Origin: Candidatus Arcticimaribacter forsetii | Lineage (GTDB): Bacteria; Bacteroidota; Bacteroidia; Flavobacteriales; Flavobacteriaceae | Direction of reading: 5' to 3' | Assembly: GCF_910589745.1 (NCBI RefSeq) | Contig: NZ_OU342399.1 | Span: 620,001-684,000 of the forward strand | DNA: 64,000 bases | Shown here: positions 51,853 to 61,368 of the stretch, piece after piece | Numbering within the stretch: the stretch's first letter is position 1 | How the letters are laid out: every line of letters begins with the position of its first letter | Made by a program: the position numbers and the translations under genes | The notes under the pieces: generated by a model | Databases searched by the model: none | What the model saw: the letters and a program-made list of their open reading frames with translations, nothing else | What the model was told of the DNA's origin: nothing

Positions 51853-53142
51853 ATGAAGAATAAAAACATATCCGTAGGATTAGACATTGGAACTACAAAA
51901 ATTGTAGCGATGGTCGGCCAAAAGAACGAATACGATAAAGTTGAGGTTCTAGGTATTGGAAAATCTAAAAGTTTAGGTGTTCATCGCGGTGTTGTAAACA
52001 ACATCACACAAACTATTCAATCAATTCAGACAGCAGTTGCAGAGGCGGAAGCTAAAGCAGGAGTTGAAATTAATGAAGTAATTGTAGGGATTGCCGGACA
52101 GCACATTAGAAGCCTTCAGCATAGTGATTATATCACTCGAGAAAATGCTGACGAAGTAATAAATGAGGAAGATATTGATCGTTTAATCAATCAAGTTCAT
52201 AAACTCGTAATGCTTCCGGGGGAGGAAATTATTCATGTATTACCACAAGAGTATAAAGTAGATGGTCAGGCCGAAATTAAAGAGCCTATAGGAATGTATG
52301 GAGGTCGTTTAGAGGCTAATTTTCATGTAGTGGTTGGTCAGGTTTCCTCGATCAGAAACATAGGGCGTTGCATTAAAAGTGCGGGTCTTACCATGGGCGA
52401 TGTAACCCTTGAGCCCATTGCCTCATCGGATGCTGTTTTAAGCCAGGAAGAAAAAGAAGCTGGAGTTGCGTTGATTGACATCGGAGGTGGAACAACCGAT
52501 TTAGCAATTTTTAAAGATGGAATCATTCGAAGTACTGCAGTAATTCCTTTCGGAGGAAATGTAATTACAGAAGACATAAAAGAAGGATGTTCAATCATCC
52601 ATAAACAAGCAGAGCTACTCAAAGTAAAATTTGGATCTGCTTGGCCTGGGGAAAATAAAGAAACTGAAATTGTTTCTATACCCGGTTTAAGAGGTCGTGA
52701 GCCTAAAGAAATTTCTCTAAAAACACTCTCTAAAGTAATCAATGCACGCGTTATAGAGATTATAGAACAAGCATTTTTAGAAATAAAGAATTACGGGCAC
52801 GAGGACCAAAAGAAAAAGTTGATCGCAGGAATCGTTTTAACAGGCGGTGGAAGTCAATTAAAACACTTAAAGCAATTGGTAGAATACATCACTGGAATGG
52901 ATACTAGAATAGGATATCCTAACGAGCATCTTGCTGGTGATTCTGACACTACAACAGCAAGCCCTACATTTTCAACAGCAGTTGGTTTGTTAATGAACGC
53001 TTGCGAAAATAAACCGAAGGTCTCAGAAGAAGAAGCAGAAGACCAAACGGAAGGCGATATAGAACCTGTTCTTCCACTAGGAAGAAAATCCATTTTTGAT
53101 AAATGGACGGATCGATTTAAAGAATTTTTGGATAAAGCATAA
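51853..53142 (+). CDS. ftsA: Cell division protein FtsA
   Basis: FtsA is the actin-like protein that tethers FtsZ to the membrane. The 429-residue protein has the phosphate 1 motif VGLDIGTTKIVAMVG (8-22), the 1C-domain region EVIVGIAGQHIRS, the phosphate 2 motif ALIDIGGGTTDLAIF (about 205-219) and the adenosine motif GIVLTGGGSQL. The C-terminus (FDKWTDRFKEFLDKA) forms an amphipathic helix that would bind the membrane. ftsZ starts 15 bases later. Confidence 0.95.
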   Translation: MKNKNISVGLDIGTTKIVAMVGQKNEYDKVEVLGIGKSKSLGVHRGVVNNITQTIQSIQTAVAEAEAKAGVEINEVIVGIAGQHIRSLQHSDYITRENADEVINEEDIDRLINQVHKLVMLPGEEIIHVLPQEYKVDGQAEIKEPIGMYGGRLEANFHVVVGQVSSIRNIGRCIKSAGLTMGDVTLEPIASSDAVLSQEEKEAGVALIDIGGGTTDLAIFKDGIIRSTAVIPFGGNVITEDIKEGCSIIHKQAELLKVKFGSAWPGENKETEIVSIPGLRGREPKEISLKTLSKVINARVIEIIEQAFLEIKNYGHEDQKKKLIAGIVLTGGGSQLKHLKQLVEYITGMDTRIGYPNEHLAGDSDTTTASPTFSTAVGLLMNACENKPKVSEEEAEDQTEGDIEPVLPLGRKSIFDKWTDRFKEFLDKA

Positions 53143-53157
53143 TAAAAGTTAAAGTAT

Positions 53158-55176
53158 ATGGACAATTTTAGCACGGATATAAATTTTGATCTCCCCAAAA
53201 ACAAGAGCAATGTAATTAAAGTTATTGGAGTTGGAGGCGGTGGAAGTAACGCAATAAATTATATGTTCCAGCAAGGAATAATTGGCGTTGATTTCGTTGT
53301 TTGTAATACAGATGCTCAAGCCTTAGAGAAAAGTGCTGTCCCAATCAAAATACAGTTAGGAGCTTCCTTAACAGAAGGACTTGGTGCCGGTGCAAATCCA
53401 GATGTTGGAAGACAATCCGCTCAAGAAAGCTACGAAGATTTACATACCCTTTTGTCTACTCAAACCAAAATGGTTTTTATTACTGCAGGTATGGGTGGTG
53501 GAACCGGAACAGGGGCAGCGCCAATTATAGCTCGTATGGCAAAAGATTTAGACGTACTAACCGTAGGAATCGTAACCATGCCGTTTCAGTTTGAAGGAAA
53601 AATTAGACTGGAGCAAGCTCAAAAAGGAATGGAAGAATTAAAGAATAATGTAGATTCTTTAATTGTAATCAATAACAATAAACTGCGGGAAGTATACGGA
53701 AACTTAGGCTTTAAAGCGGGTTTCGCAAAAGCAGACGAAGTATTAGCAACTGCCGCAAGAGGAATTGCCGAAGTAATTACGCACCACTATACTCAGAATA
53801 TTGACCTTAAAGATGCTAAAACGGTACTTACCAATAGCGGATCTGCTATAATGGGTTCTGCAAGCTCGTCCGGTGCTAACCGAGCGCAAGAGTCTATTGT
53901 AAAAGCTTTAGATTCTCCCTTACTTAACGATAACAAAATTACAGGTTGTAAAAATGTGCTTCTGCTAATCGTTTCTGGATCTGAAGAAATTACGATAGAT
54001 GAAATCGGTGAAATCAATGATTTTATTCAGTCAGAAGCAGGGAACAACACCAACATCATCATGGGGGTTGGAGAAGATCCAGAATTGGGCGACAGTATTT
54101 CTGTAACCATCATTGCGACTGGATTTAATTCAGATCAGCAGCATGAAATCGTAAATACAGAAGCCAAAAAGGTAATTCATACCCTCGAAGAAGATCAGCC
54201 TTTTGTTCATGATCTAACCGAGAAAAAAGAAGAAATTTCTCCATTTTCTGCACCAATTTCTAAGCCTACGAGCGAGCCCGTGGTAAAGTATGTTCTCGAA
54301 GAAGAGGAAGAAGAAATAATTGTTTCAGAGAGCCTAGAAACCAAAGTAACCGAAGAAATAACACAAGACCTAAACTTGATGTTTAGTGAAGCTATAAACG
54401 ACATAGAAGTTTCTTTCGAGCAAGTTACAACAGAGACAACTCCAGCGCTAGAAATGAACTTTTCTGAAATTGAAGTAGAAGCAGATCAGGTTGCTCCTTC
54501 TTTTGCCCTAGATGAAACTCCTGTAGTTGAAGAAGAGTTTATAATTAATGAAATAGTTACCAACGTTCGAGATATTGAAGTAATCGATGCAGAACACCTT
54601 ACGGTAGAGGAGAAGAGTCAAATTAGTTTTGAATTTGACTTGCCAATCATGGAACCTGAGGCAGTTCAAAAAGAAACAATTCAATTTAAAGAGGTAGAAT
54701 TTGAGGCTCCAGCCATAGTTTCTGATACCGTTGAGGAGCCAAAACAAGAGCAAGAAGTAACTACTGTTTTTCATTTAGATGAATTAGAAGTCGAAGAAGA
54801 ACTTACTCCGATAGCAAGTGAAACAACTCTAAATGAGATTGATGTAGAATACAAGATTGTTTCTAAAGAAGAAGTTCCGGAGCAAATATCAACTCCTGTT
54901 GCAGATGCAAATCCATTCGATCGTTCCATAAACGAAAGTGTTAATTTGGAAAATGAAAAAAGGAAAGAGCAACTGAAGAAATTTAATTACACATTTAAAA
55001 ATAACATTAACAAAATAGAAGAAATGGAGAAACAACCCGCTTATAAGCGGTTAGGTTTCGACATTGACGATACCCCAGAGGAAAGAGGGAATTCTCAAAT
55101 ATCAGTAGATACAGATACAAATGAAGACATTCAATTCCGTTCAAACAACTCATTTTTACACGATAACGTAGATTAA
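53158..55176 (+). CDS. ftsZ: Cell division GTPase FtsZ with long acidic tail
   Basis: FtsZ is the tubulin-like GTPase that forms the division ring. The GTPase core occupies residues 1 to about 330, with [13 protein letters not shown] (24-36), the tubulin signature [11 protein letters not shown] (111-121) and the T7-loop region near 205-215. The protein is 672 residues long, against about 380 in E. coli. The extra length is a Glu/Val/Thr-rich acidic linker (about 340-600) ending in a conserved-looking segment [11 protein letters not shown] near 627-637. The long tail is a feature of Bacteroidota FtsZ. ftsA is immediately upstream. Confidence 0.96.
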   Translation: MDNFSTDINFDLPKNKSNVIKVIGVGGGGSNAINYMFQQGIIGVDFVVCNTDAQALEKSAVPIKIQLGASLTEGLGAGANPDVGRQSAQESYEDLHTLLSTQTKMVFITAGMGGGTGTGAAPIIARMAKDLDVLTVGIVTMPFQFEGKIRLEQAQKGMEELKNNVDSLIVINNNKLREVYGNLGFKAGFAKADEVLATAARGIAEVITHHYTQNIDLKDAKTVLTNSGSAIMGSASSSGANRAQESIVKALDSPLLNDNKITGCKNVLLLIVSGSEEITIDEIGEINDFIQSEAGNNTNIIMGVGEDPELGDSISVTIIATGFNSDQQHEIVNTEAKKVIHTLEEDQPFVHDLTEKKEEISPFSAPISKPTSEPVVKYVLEEEEEEIIVSESLETKVTEEITQDLNLMFSEAINDIEVSFEQVTTETTPALEMNFSEIEVEADQVAPSFALDETPVVEEEFIINEIVTNVRDIEVIDAEHLTVEEKSQISFEFDLPIMEPEAVQKETIQFKEVEFEAPAIVSDTVEEPKQEQEVTTVFHLDELEVEEELTPIASETTLNEIDVEYKIVSKEEVPEQISTPVADANPFDRSINESVNLENEKRKEQLKKFNYTFKNNINKIEEMEKQPAYKRLGFDIDDTPEERGNSQISVDTDTNEDIQFRSNNSFLHDNVD

Positions 55177-55188
55177 ATAAGATATATC

Positions 55189-55641
55189 ATGGCTGCATTA
55201 GATAACTTAACCACCGAAATAAAAGAGGCTATGAAAGCCAAAAACGTACTCGCTCTTGAAGCTTTACGTGCAATAAAATCTGCTGTTTTACTCCAAAAAA
55301 GTGAAGCCGGAGCATCAGAAGAGCTAACCGAAGATCAAGAAATTAAATTACTTCAGAAGCTAGTGAAACAACGTCGCGATAGTGCAGCGATCTTTAGAGA
55401 GCAAAATCGTGCAGACTTAGCAGAACCAGAAGAAGCACAAGCAGAGGTTATTGCTCGTTTCTTACCGGAGCAGCTTTCAGAAGCGGAGGTTAAAGCCCTC
55501 ATTGAGGCTATAATTAGCCAAACAGGAGCAAGTAGCATGAAAGATATGGGTAAGGTTATGGGAATGGCAAGTAAGCAATTAGCAGGAAAGGCAGATGGAA
55601 AAACAATTTCTACTCTGGTAAAGCAATTGTTGTCCGCCTAG
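55189..55641 (+). CDS. GatB/YqeY domain protein
   Basis: This is a 150-residue helical protein matching the YqeY family, which resembles the C-terminal tRNA-binding domain of GatB. It has IKEAMKAKNVLALEALRAIKSA near the N-terminus and KMLPEQLSE-type sequence (FLPEQLSEAEVKALI) centrally. A cytosolic role connected to tRNA amidotransferase or protein synthesis is suspected for the family but not established. It starts 12 bases after ftsZ and ends 20 bases before a tRNA-Arg gene, so it may be the tail of the dcw transcript. Confidence 0.88.
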   Translation: MAALDNLTTEIKEAMKAKNVLALEALRAIKSAVLLQKSEAGASEELTEDQEIKLLQKLVKQRRDSAAIFREQNRADLAEPEEAQAEVIARFLPEQLSEAEVKALIEAIISQTGASSMKDMGKVMGMASKQLAGKADGKTISTLVKQLLSA

Positions 55642-55661
55642 GACCTCTTTAAATATAAATT

Positions 55662-55735
55662 GGCCCAGTAGTTCAACTGGATAGAATATCAGATTTCGGC
55701 TCTGACGGTTAGGGGTTCGAATCCCTTCTGGGTCA
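55662..55735 (+). tRNA. tRNA-Arg (anticodon TCG)
   Basis: A 74-base cloverleaf can be folded by eye. The acceptor stem GGCCCAG pairs with CTGGGTC, including one G-U. The D-arm is GTTC...GAAT and the anticodon stem is TCAGA/TCTGA. The loop TTTCGGC has TCG at 55696-55698. The T-arm is AGGGG/CCCTT with loop TTCGAAT, and the discriminator base is A. The CCA end is not encoded. Anticodon TCG reads the CGA and related CGN codons. A T-run follows the gene. Confidence 0.93.
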
Positions 55736-55784
55736 CTTTTTTTCACTGAATACACTTTAGATATAATAGACTAATTGTTTTTTA

Positions 55785-56054
55785 TTAAACCTTAGGATCT
55801 AATTTCCCTAAGAAATTAAGAACAATAAACACGATTCCGAGAGTGGTTTGGAATAGGTAGATTAATTCTAAGGACGAGCTGCTGTATAGCTGCAAGACTC
55901 CTGCAATTGAATAAACAAGACCGTAAAAATAATAGAAGACCCTCCGTATTTTGTTTTTCTTTTCAACAGAAACATCCAGCATTTTTAAAGAAAAAAAATG
56001 GACAATTCCGACACCAAGGAACACGAAAAGCAGTATTATAATCCCATCTTTCAT
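55785..56054 (-). CDS. Small integral membrane protein, unknown function
   Basis: This 89-residue protein has three predicted membrane helices (about 4-22, 38-55 and 66-83) and short basic loops. I do not recognise a family. Its ATG overlaps the stop codon of the DUF1338 gene by one base (TAATG), so it is translated from the same message. That coupling suggests a linked role, but no motif shows one. Confidence 0.65.
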   Translation of the reverse strand: MKDGIIILLFVFLGVGIVHFFSLKMLDVSVEKKNKIRRVFYYFYGLVYSIAGVLQLYSSSSLELIYLFQTTLGIVFIVLNFLGKLDPKV

Positions 56055-56968
56055 TAGGCTTCTTTTTTAGTTTGTTTAATGAAGGTACTTTCAAAGATCT
56101 TGTCCGCATTTGCTGTTTCGAAGCCGTCTCTTCTGTGTTTTGAAGAAATTAATTTAGGGTCTAAACCGCTAAATTCAGAAAGTACTTTCCGTTCGGCAAA
56201 CTCTACATAACTCCCGGCTATTTCCTGAGAATCATTTCCTTCAAAGCGAGCCGTAATCATTTCAGCAACTGAGCTACTTTGGAGTAATAAACCGTCTTTA
56301 CTTATTTTAATTACGCCTCCAGCGTCGTTCAGTTTAATTCCTAAGGCGACCAAGAATTCATTAAATTTCTCTAAGCGGTCATATCCATTCGGAAGTTCGT
56401 GCACACTAATGGTGTAATGGTTAAGGTAGTAGCGGTTATAGAGAACCCAGGCTGCGTATTCGCTTTCGTTTAATAAGGTATTATAGTCGGATAGAGTGGG
56501 TAGCTTCCAAAGCGGTTTTTCGAAAAATTCAACCACCTGTTTTGGGGTATTCAAGTCCAACAAATCAACCGGGTCTGTTGTTATGTTTTCGGTGTATTTA
56601 TAAATAATATCCTGTGCTTCCTTGCTCAATTCTTCTACTCGCAGTTCGCTTATAAAAATTCGCGGTTGATTTTCGGTCGGTGGAGCATACCAATAGGCAT
56701 TGAGTTTCTTAGCTTCGAAGGAATAAAATTCTTTCTTTTGGTATCCGTGGGCTAAGAATATTTTTTCGAAGGAAGCAATTCCAAGGTTTTTAACCCCCAG
56801 GGTTCTAAAAGCAACATGGTCGTTAATGATATCCTCTTGTGAGGAAACCCACCCTTTTTTGATCATGGCGTTGGTTATTTTTTTAACGTCTGGAACACGT
56901 TCAAAATAGGTTTTGAAGAGACCGTTTAAAATGGTGTCTAAGGTAGATTTTTCAGAAAAAAGCTTCAT
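56054..56968 (-). CDS. DUF1338 protein (2-oxoadipate dioxygenase/decarboxylase family)
   Basis: This 304-residue protein has the DUF1338 pattern: DHVAFRTLGV (45-54), KLNAYWYAPP, PRIFISELRVEELS and a C-terminal VEFAERKVLSEFSGLDPKLIS. Characterised members of the family (HglS/YdcJ) are Fe(II) enzymes of the VOC superfamily that convert 2-oxoadipate to 2-hydroxyglutarate in lysine breakdown. A His in DHVAFRT and a later His in ISVHELPNG are candidate metal ligands. No other lysine-catabolism gene is adjacent, so the substrate is inferred from family only. It is coupled to the downstream small membrane protein. Confidence 0.83.
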   Translation of the reverse strand: MKLFSEKSTLDTILNGLFKTYFERVPDVKKITNAMIKKGWVSSQEDIINDHVAFRTLGVKNLGIASFEKIFLAHGYQKKEFYSFEAKKLNAYWYAPPTENQPRIFISELRVEELSKEAQDIIYKYTENITTDPVDLLDLNTPKQVVEFFEKPLWKLPTLSDYNTLLNESEYAAWVLYNRYYLNHYTISVHELPNGYDRLEKFNEFLVALGIKLNDAGGVIKISKDGLLLQSSSVAEMITARFEGNDSQEIAGSYVEFAERKVLSEFSGLDPKLISSKHRRDGFETANADKIFESTFIKQTKKEA

Positions 56969-57046
56969 CGGGTTCTTTTTTAATGATTAATTCAAATTGA
57001 GGTACAGTAAATGTAGCACAAACTTTTAATTCACTTCTAAACTTTG

Positions 57047-57054
57047 TATTTTTG
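57047..57054 (+). promoter_or_regulatory. -7 promoter box of the 57075 lipoprotein gene
   Basis: TATTTTTG matches TAnnTTTG, 20 bases before the ATG at 57075. The -33 region has no clear TTG. Confidence 0.45.
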
Positions 57055-57074
57055 TAGGCTCAAAATAATTTTAA

Positions 57075-57671
57075 ATGAAAAGAACGTTATCAATACTTCT
57101 GTTAACACTTATAATAGGGACCTCTTGCTCTGGTACTAATTCCTCGGCTGTAAAAGCAAAGAAAATTGGGGTAGGGGTATATGAACAAGCGGGATGGTTT
57201 TTTGATTTAAAACAACTCCCTACAGGCGAGGATATAGTTCCTTACTATACCGTAGGGAAACTTTCTGACAACACCATTTCGGCTACCAATCCAGACGGTT
57301 CTTCTATTGAAATGGGGATTACTATATATTTTAAAGTAGGAAAAAAAGGGGCACAGGATGGTGAAATTTTAGGCGCTTATCTAGAGTCTTCTGCTCTTAA
57401 CGAAAATGATTTTAAATTCCCTCGATGCCTCAGTGTATGTCCTGTTAATGTTGAGGTAACTGACGAACTAGGGACAATAAGCCAGGTGAAATCTTCGTAT
57501 TCTAGAAGTAACGTTTTTCAAATGCAAATAGAGGATGCTGTTATAAGCAATCTTGCAGATCAAAAGAAACCTATTCGAATGCGTATTCCTGTTTCGGTTC
57601 AGAATAAAAATACTACGTTTGAGTGGTTTAATTTTGATTTGTCTACTTACACTCCAGAATTAAACCGGTAA
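57075..57671 (+). CDS. Putative lipoprotein of unknown function
   Basis: This 198-residue protein begins with a lipoprotein signal (LIIGTSC, lipidation at Cys18) and would sit on the periplasmic side. The mature part is predicted to be mostly beta, with GWFFDLKQLPTGEDIVPYYT and a pair of cysteines in FKFPRCLSVCPVN (Cys at about 119 and 123) that could form a disulfide. I recognise no family. It has its own promoter, is divergent from the DUF1338 gene and converges on nadC with a 3-base gap. Confidence 0.65.
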   Translation: MKRTLSILLLTLIIGTSCSGTNSSAVKAKKIGVGVYEQAGWFFDLKQLPTGEDIVPYYTVGKLSDNTISATNPDGSSIEMGITIYFKVGKKGAQDGEILGAYLESSALNENDFKFPRCLSVCPVNVEVTDELGTISQVKSSYSRSNVFQMQIEDAVISNLADQKKPIRMRIPVSVQNKNTTFEWFNFDLSTYTPELNR

Positions 57672-57674
57672 GTT

Positions 57675-58541
57675 TTAAACCGCTTTTAGGCTGAGGTCAA
57701 TGTTTTTGGCGGAATGTGTAATGGCTCCCAGTGAAACATAGTCTACGCCTGTTTCTGCAATCGATACAATGTTTTTGCTACTGATGTTGCCAGAAGCTTC
57801 GGTAGATATAGCACCGTTAATAATATCGAGTCCTATGGAGAGTACTTCCGGTTTCATATTGTCTAATAAAATTCGGTGAATCCACGGGAAGTCTAAGCAG
57901 GCTTTAATCTCTTCTTCGTTTCTTACTTCGATAATAACGGGTAGGTCTAAATTGTTTTTTTCTAAGTACTCTTTTGTTTTGGTAAGTGCTTTAGGAATAG
58001 AACCACAAAAGTCAACATGATTGTCTTTAATCATAATCATATCGAATAATCCCATTCTGTGATTTTCTCCTCCTCCAATTACAACAGCCCACTTTTCGGG
58101 GTATCTGAAGTTTGGTGTTGTTTTTCTAGTATCTAATAACCTGCAGTTGGTGTGCTTAATTTGTTCTGAAATTGTGTGGGTAAGGGTCGCAATTCCTGTC
58201 ATTCGTTGCATGCAATTCAGAACCAAACGCTCGGTCGCCAATAGCTCTAGTTGAGGTCCCTCTATTGTAAAAACAACATCGCCTACGTTTACCTGGGTGC
58301 CGTCTTTTATTTTACGTTCAAATTTAAAATTAGAATTTCTCGATTTAAAAATATATTCTGCCAGTTCAACTCCCGCAATAATACCCGGTTCTTTTACTAA
58401 TAAATTGGCTTTGCTTGTTTCGTTATTAGACAAACAGGACTGACTTGTGTGATCTCCGTCTCCAATATCTTCTTTTAGCGCAGCAGATATGAATGAATCG
58501 ATTTCAGATTTATATTGTTCTAAAAATGAATTTTTATGCAT
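57675..58541 (-). CDS. nadC: Nicotinate-nucleotide pyrophosphorylase (carboxylating), NadC
   Basis: NadC turns quinolinate and PRPP into nicotinate mononucleotide with loss of CO2. The 288-residue protein has EDIGDGDHTSQSCL (about 18-31), RMTGIATLT, LLDTRKTTPNFR, KWAVVIGGGENHRMGL and SLGAITHSAK at the C-terminus. I chose the ATG at 58541 rather than an upstream one at 58562. The former overlaps the nadB stop by 8 bases and gives the usual N-terminus. It is the last gene of nadA-nadB-nadC. Confidence 0.95.
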   Translation of the reverse strand: MHKNSFLEQYKSEIDSFISAALKEDIGDGDHTSQSCLSNNETSKANLLVKEPGIIAGVELAEYIFKSRNSNFKFERKIKDGTQVNVGDVVFTIEGPQLELLATERLVLNCMQRMTGIATLTHTISEQIKHTNCRLLDTRKTTPNFRYPEKWAVVIGGGENHRMGLFDMIMIKDNHVDFCGSIPKALTKTKEYLEKNNLDLPVIIEVRNEEEIKACLDFPWIHRILLDNMKPEVLSIGLDIINGAISTEASGNISSKNIVSIAETGVDYVSLGAITHSAKNIDLSLKAV

Positions 58542-60090
58542 AGTCATTGTTGTAAAAAACACCCTTATTTTCTTTAATCTCCAGTGCTTGGTTGATTAAT
58601 AAATATGCAACACTAACCATATTTCTTAGCTCACAGAGTTGCGGGGTTAATTTATTTTTTTGGTAGAGGTCTAAGGTTTCTTTATAAAGATTATTCAGTT
58701 CTATAGAGGCTTGTTCTAGCCCTTCGTTTGTTTTAAAAATTCCAGCTTTGTTGCTCATTACATGCTGGAGTTCTTTGAACAGTTTTTGTGTTTTTATAAG
58801 TTTTAAGTCCGAGGAATACTCCTGTCCATTCCATTCTGGAATTTGATCATAAAAACGTTGGTTAGGTAATTCTTGGTTCAAGCTTTCAGCCGAATATACT
58901 GCGGCTCTGTGTGCGTATACAATTGCTTCTAGAAGGGAGTTCGACGCGAGTCTATTCGCTCCATGGAGTCCTGTGTGACTACATTCTCCAATAGCAAATA
59001 ATCCGTTTAAACTAGACGCTCCATGATAATCTACTTCGATACCACCGCAGCTGTAATGTGCTGCTGGCACAACCGGGATTCCTTCTTTAGAGGGGTCAAT
59101 ACCTACAGACAAGCAGGTTTCGTTAATCATCGGGAAGTGCGACATGAATTCTTCCTGATCGACCTGAGTTGCATCCAGTAGAACATGATTTTCTTCTCGC
59201 GAAAGTAATTCTTGTGCGATTGCTCTCGAAACAATATCTCGAGGTGCCAATTCACCACGTTCATCGTACCTTTTCATGAATCGTTCTCCGCTGCTGTTTT
59301 TTAAAATTCCTCCAGATCCGCGAAGTGCTTCTGTGATTAAAAAGGTTTCACCCTTTACTTTTGGATATAAAGCAGTGGGATGAAACTGAATGTACGGCAG
59401 ATTTTTTATTTTAACCTTGGCACGATAGGCAGCTCCAAGTCCATCGCCTGTTGCAACTCTTGGGTTGGTTGTGAATTCGTATAATTGACCAATTCCTCCG
59501 GTAGAAAGAATGGTTAGTTTAGAAGAAATGGTAATTATTTCTTGGTCTATTGTAGAGATTATATAGGCTCCGTAGCAGCGTTGATGGTTGGTCTTGGTAT
59601 GGTGATCTGTGATTAAATCAACCAGTATGTGGTTTTCAAAATACTGTATGTTCTCAATGGCTTTAATCTTATTAATCAAAGCACGTTGAATTTCAGATCC
59701 GGAATGGTCTTTATAGTGTAAGATTCTTTTTTCAGAATGTCCTCCCTCTCTGGCAAGGTCTATTTCTTTAGTGTCTTTGGTGTCGAAAGCAGTTCCCCAA
59801 GAGATTAATTCATTTACGCGCTCTGTTCCTTCTTTTACTACAAAATCAATAACCTCAGGATTTCCTTCGCGATCTCCAGCGATGAAAGTGTCTTCGATGT
59901 GTTTGTCAAAAGAGTCTTTCTCGAAATTGTATACCGCAGCAATTCCTCCCTGTGCATATCGAGTATTCCCTTCCATTAAATCTTCTTTGCAGATTAAGGT
60001 AATTTTTGTTTCGGGAGAAAGTTTAGATAACTTGATAGCATAAGACAAGCCAGAAATTCCGGTTCCAATAACAAGTACATCTGTATTCAT
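58534..60090 (-). CDS. nadB: L-aspartate oxidase NadB
   Basis: NadB is the flavoenzyme that oxidises L-aspartate to iminoaspartate, the first step of de novo NAD synthesis. The 518-residue protein has the FAD-binding VIGTGISGLSYAIKL (6-20), GNTRYAQGGIAAV, HPTALYP, LRGSGGILKNSSGERFM and HYSCGGIEVDYHGAS. The fumarate-reductase-like fold and aspartate oxidase motifs are complete. It starts 1 base after the nadA stop and overlaps nadC by 8 bases. Confidence 0.96.
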   Translation of the reverse strand: MNTDVLVIGTGISGLSYAIKLSKLSPETKITLICKEDLMEGNTRYAQGGIAAVYNFEKDSFDKHIEDTFIAGDREGNPEVIDFVVKEGTERVNELISWGTAFDTKDTKEIDLAREGGHSEKRILHYKDHSGSEIQRALINKIKAIENIQYFENHILVDLITDHHTKTNHQRCYGAYIISTIDQEIITISSKLTILSTGGIGQLYEFTTNPRVATGDGLGAAYRAKVKIKNLPYIQFHPTALYPKVKGETFLITEALRGSGGILKNSSGERFMKRYDERGELAPRDIVSRAIAQELLSREENHVLLDATQVDQEEFMSHFPMINETCLSVGIDPSKEGIPVVPAAHYSCGGIEVDYHGASSLNGLFAIGECSHTGLHGANRLASNSLLEAIVYAHRAAVYSAESLNQELPNQRFYDQIPEWNGQEYSSDLKLIKTQKLFKELQHVMSNKAGIFKTNEGLEQASIELNNLYKETLDLYQKNKLTPQLCELRNMVSVAYLLINQALEIKENKGVFYNNDYA

Positions 60091-60091
60091 A

Positions 60092-61093
60092 TTATCCTAG
60101 TTCTAGCATACGCTCAATAGGAAGACGAGCTTTAATCATTAATTCTTCGTCAAGGAGTATTTCTGGTAATTCGTGCTCTAGGCAGAGATATAGCTTTTCG
60201 AGGGTGTTCAATTTCATAAAAGCACACTCACTACAAGCGCAAGTGTCGTCCTCAACTGGGGCAGGAATGAATGTTTTGTTGGGAGCTCTTTTTTGCATTT
60301 CATGTAATATTCCAGCTTCTGTTGCTACAATATACTCGTTTGCATCGTCTTCTTGAACAAAATTCAATAGTCCAGAAGTGCTTCCAACATAATGTGCAAC
60401 GTCTAACACCTGACTTTCACTTTCTGGGTGGGCTATGAATTTGGCTTTTGGATGCTCTTTAAATAAAGTAATGATTTTTTCGAACGAAAAAGCTTCATGA
60501 ACAATACAAGCACCGTCCCAAAGGATCAGATCCCTTCCGGTTTCTTTTATTAGGTAACGCCCCAAATTTTTATCGGGTGCAAAAATTATTTTTTGATCTT
60601 TTGGTATCGATTCAATTACCTTAATCGCATTGCTTGAAGTACACACAATGTCGCTCAATGCTTTAATGTCGGCAGAACAGTTGATGTAAGTAACTACAAT
60701 AGCATCGGGATGAAGTTCTTTAAATTTTTTAAAATCAGTGGGAGGGCAGGAGTCAGCTAGAGAACAACCTGCTTTAAGATCGGGAAGTACTACTTTTTTT
60801 GTTGGGTTAATTATTTTTGCAGTTTCAGCCATAAAATGTACTCCGGCAAAAACAATCATATCAGCTTCTGCTTTAGCAGCAGCTTTAGCTAAATACAGAC
60901 TGTCCCCTAAATAATCTGCAAGTTCCTGGATTTCTTTATTTTGGTAGTAATGCGCCAGTAAGACTGCGTTTTTCTCTTTCTTTAAGCGCTTAATTTCCGA
61001 AACAAGTTCTTCTTTTGGAGGAACGGGTAAGTTTAAATAACCTCGAATCGATAGTTTCGAGGTTGCAGTTTCAAGGTCTGGTTGAATACCCAT
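60092..61093 (-). CDS. nadA: Quinolinate synthase NadA
   Basis: NadA condenses iminoaspartate with dihydroxyacetone phosphate to quinolinate using a [4Fe-4S] cluster. The 333-residue protein has [22 protein letters not shown] (positions about 39-60), [22 protein letters not shown] and the C-terminal CACSECAFM. Cysteines in the first, middle (INCSAD) and last motifs are those expected to bind the cluster. It is first in the nadA-nadB-nadC operon. The 275-base gap upstream is shared with the divergent OmpA-family gene. Confidence 0.96.
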   Translation of the reverse strand: MGIQPDLETATSKLSIRGYLNLPVPPKEELVSEIKRLKKEKNAVLLAHYYQNKEIQELADYLGDSLYLAKAAAKAEADMIVFAGVHFMAETAKIINPTKKVVLPDLKAGCSLADSCPPTDFKKFKELHPDAIVVTYINCSADIKALSDIVCTSSNAIKVIESIPKDQKIIFAPDKNLGRYLIKETGRDLILWDGACIVHEAFSFEKIITLFKEHPKAKFIAHPESESQVLDVAHYVGSTSGLLNFVQEDDANEYIVATEAGILHEMQKRAPNKTFIPAPVEDDTCACSECAFMKLNTLEKLYLCLEHELPEILLDEELMIKARLPIERMLELG

Positions 61094-61328
61094 TGAGGTG
61101 CTTTTTTTATTTTAGTAAAAATACTTATTTATAGATAAATTGTTTATTCTGTAAGATACTATTTTTATCACTTTTGATTTTATTCTAAAGTTTTAAGTTA
61201 AATTCCTATTATGACATAATAAAATAGTCTTAAATACGTTTATATAGTCGGTGCAAACTACATATCCACAGTAAATTGCTGCGTGTAATTGCAGTAGTAA
61301 AATAAAGAAAACTGATATTTATTTTATG

Positions 61329-61336
61329 TATGTTTG
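61329..61336 (+). promoter_or_regulatory. -7 promoter box of the OmpA-family gene
   Basis: TATGTTTG matches TAnnTTTG, 32 bases before the ATG at 61369. It is in the AT-rich 275-base gap between nadA and the OmpA-family gene; I see nothing else recognisable in that gap. Confidence 0.5.
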
Positions 61337-61368
61337 CTTCAAAATTTAAAAATATTAAATAACTATAT

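Noticed and set aside
52338-52742. Minus-strand open frame of 134 codons inside ftsA
   Set aside because: It lies wholly within the conserved ftsA coding sequence and shows no recognisable domain or start signal.
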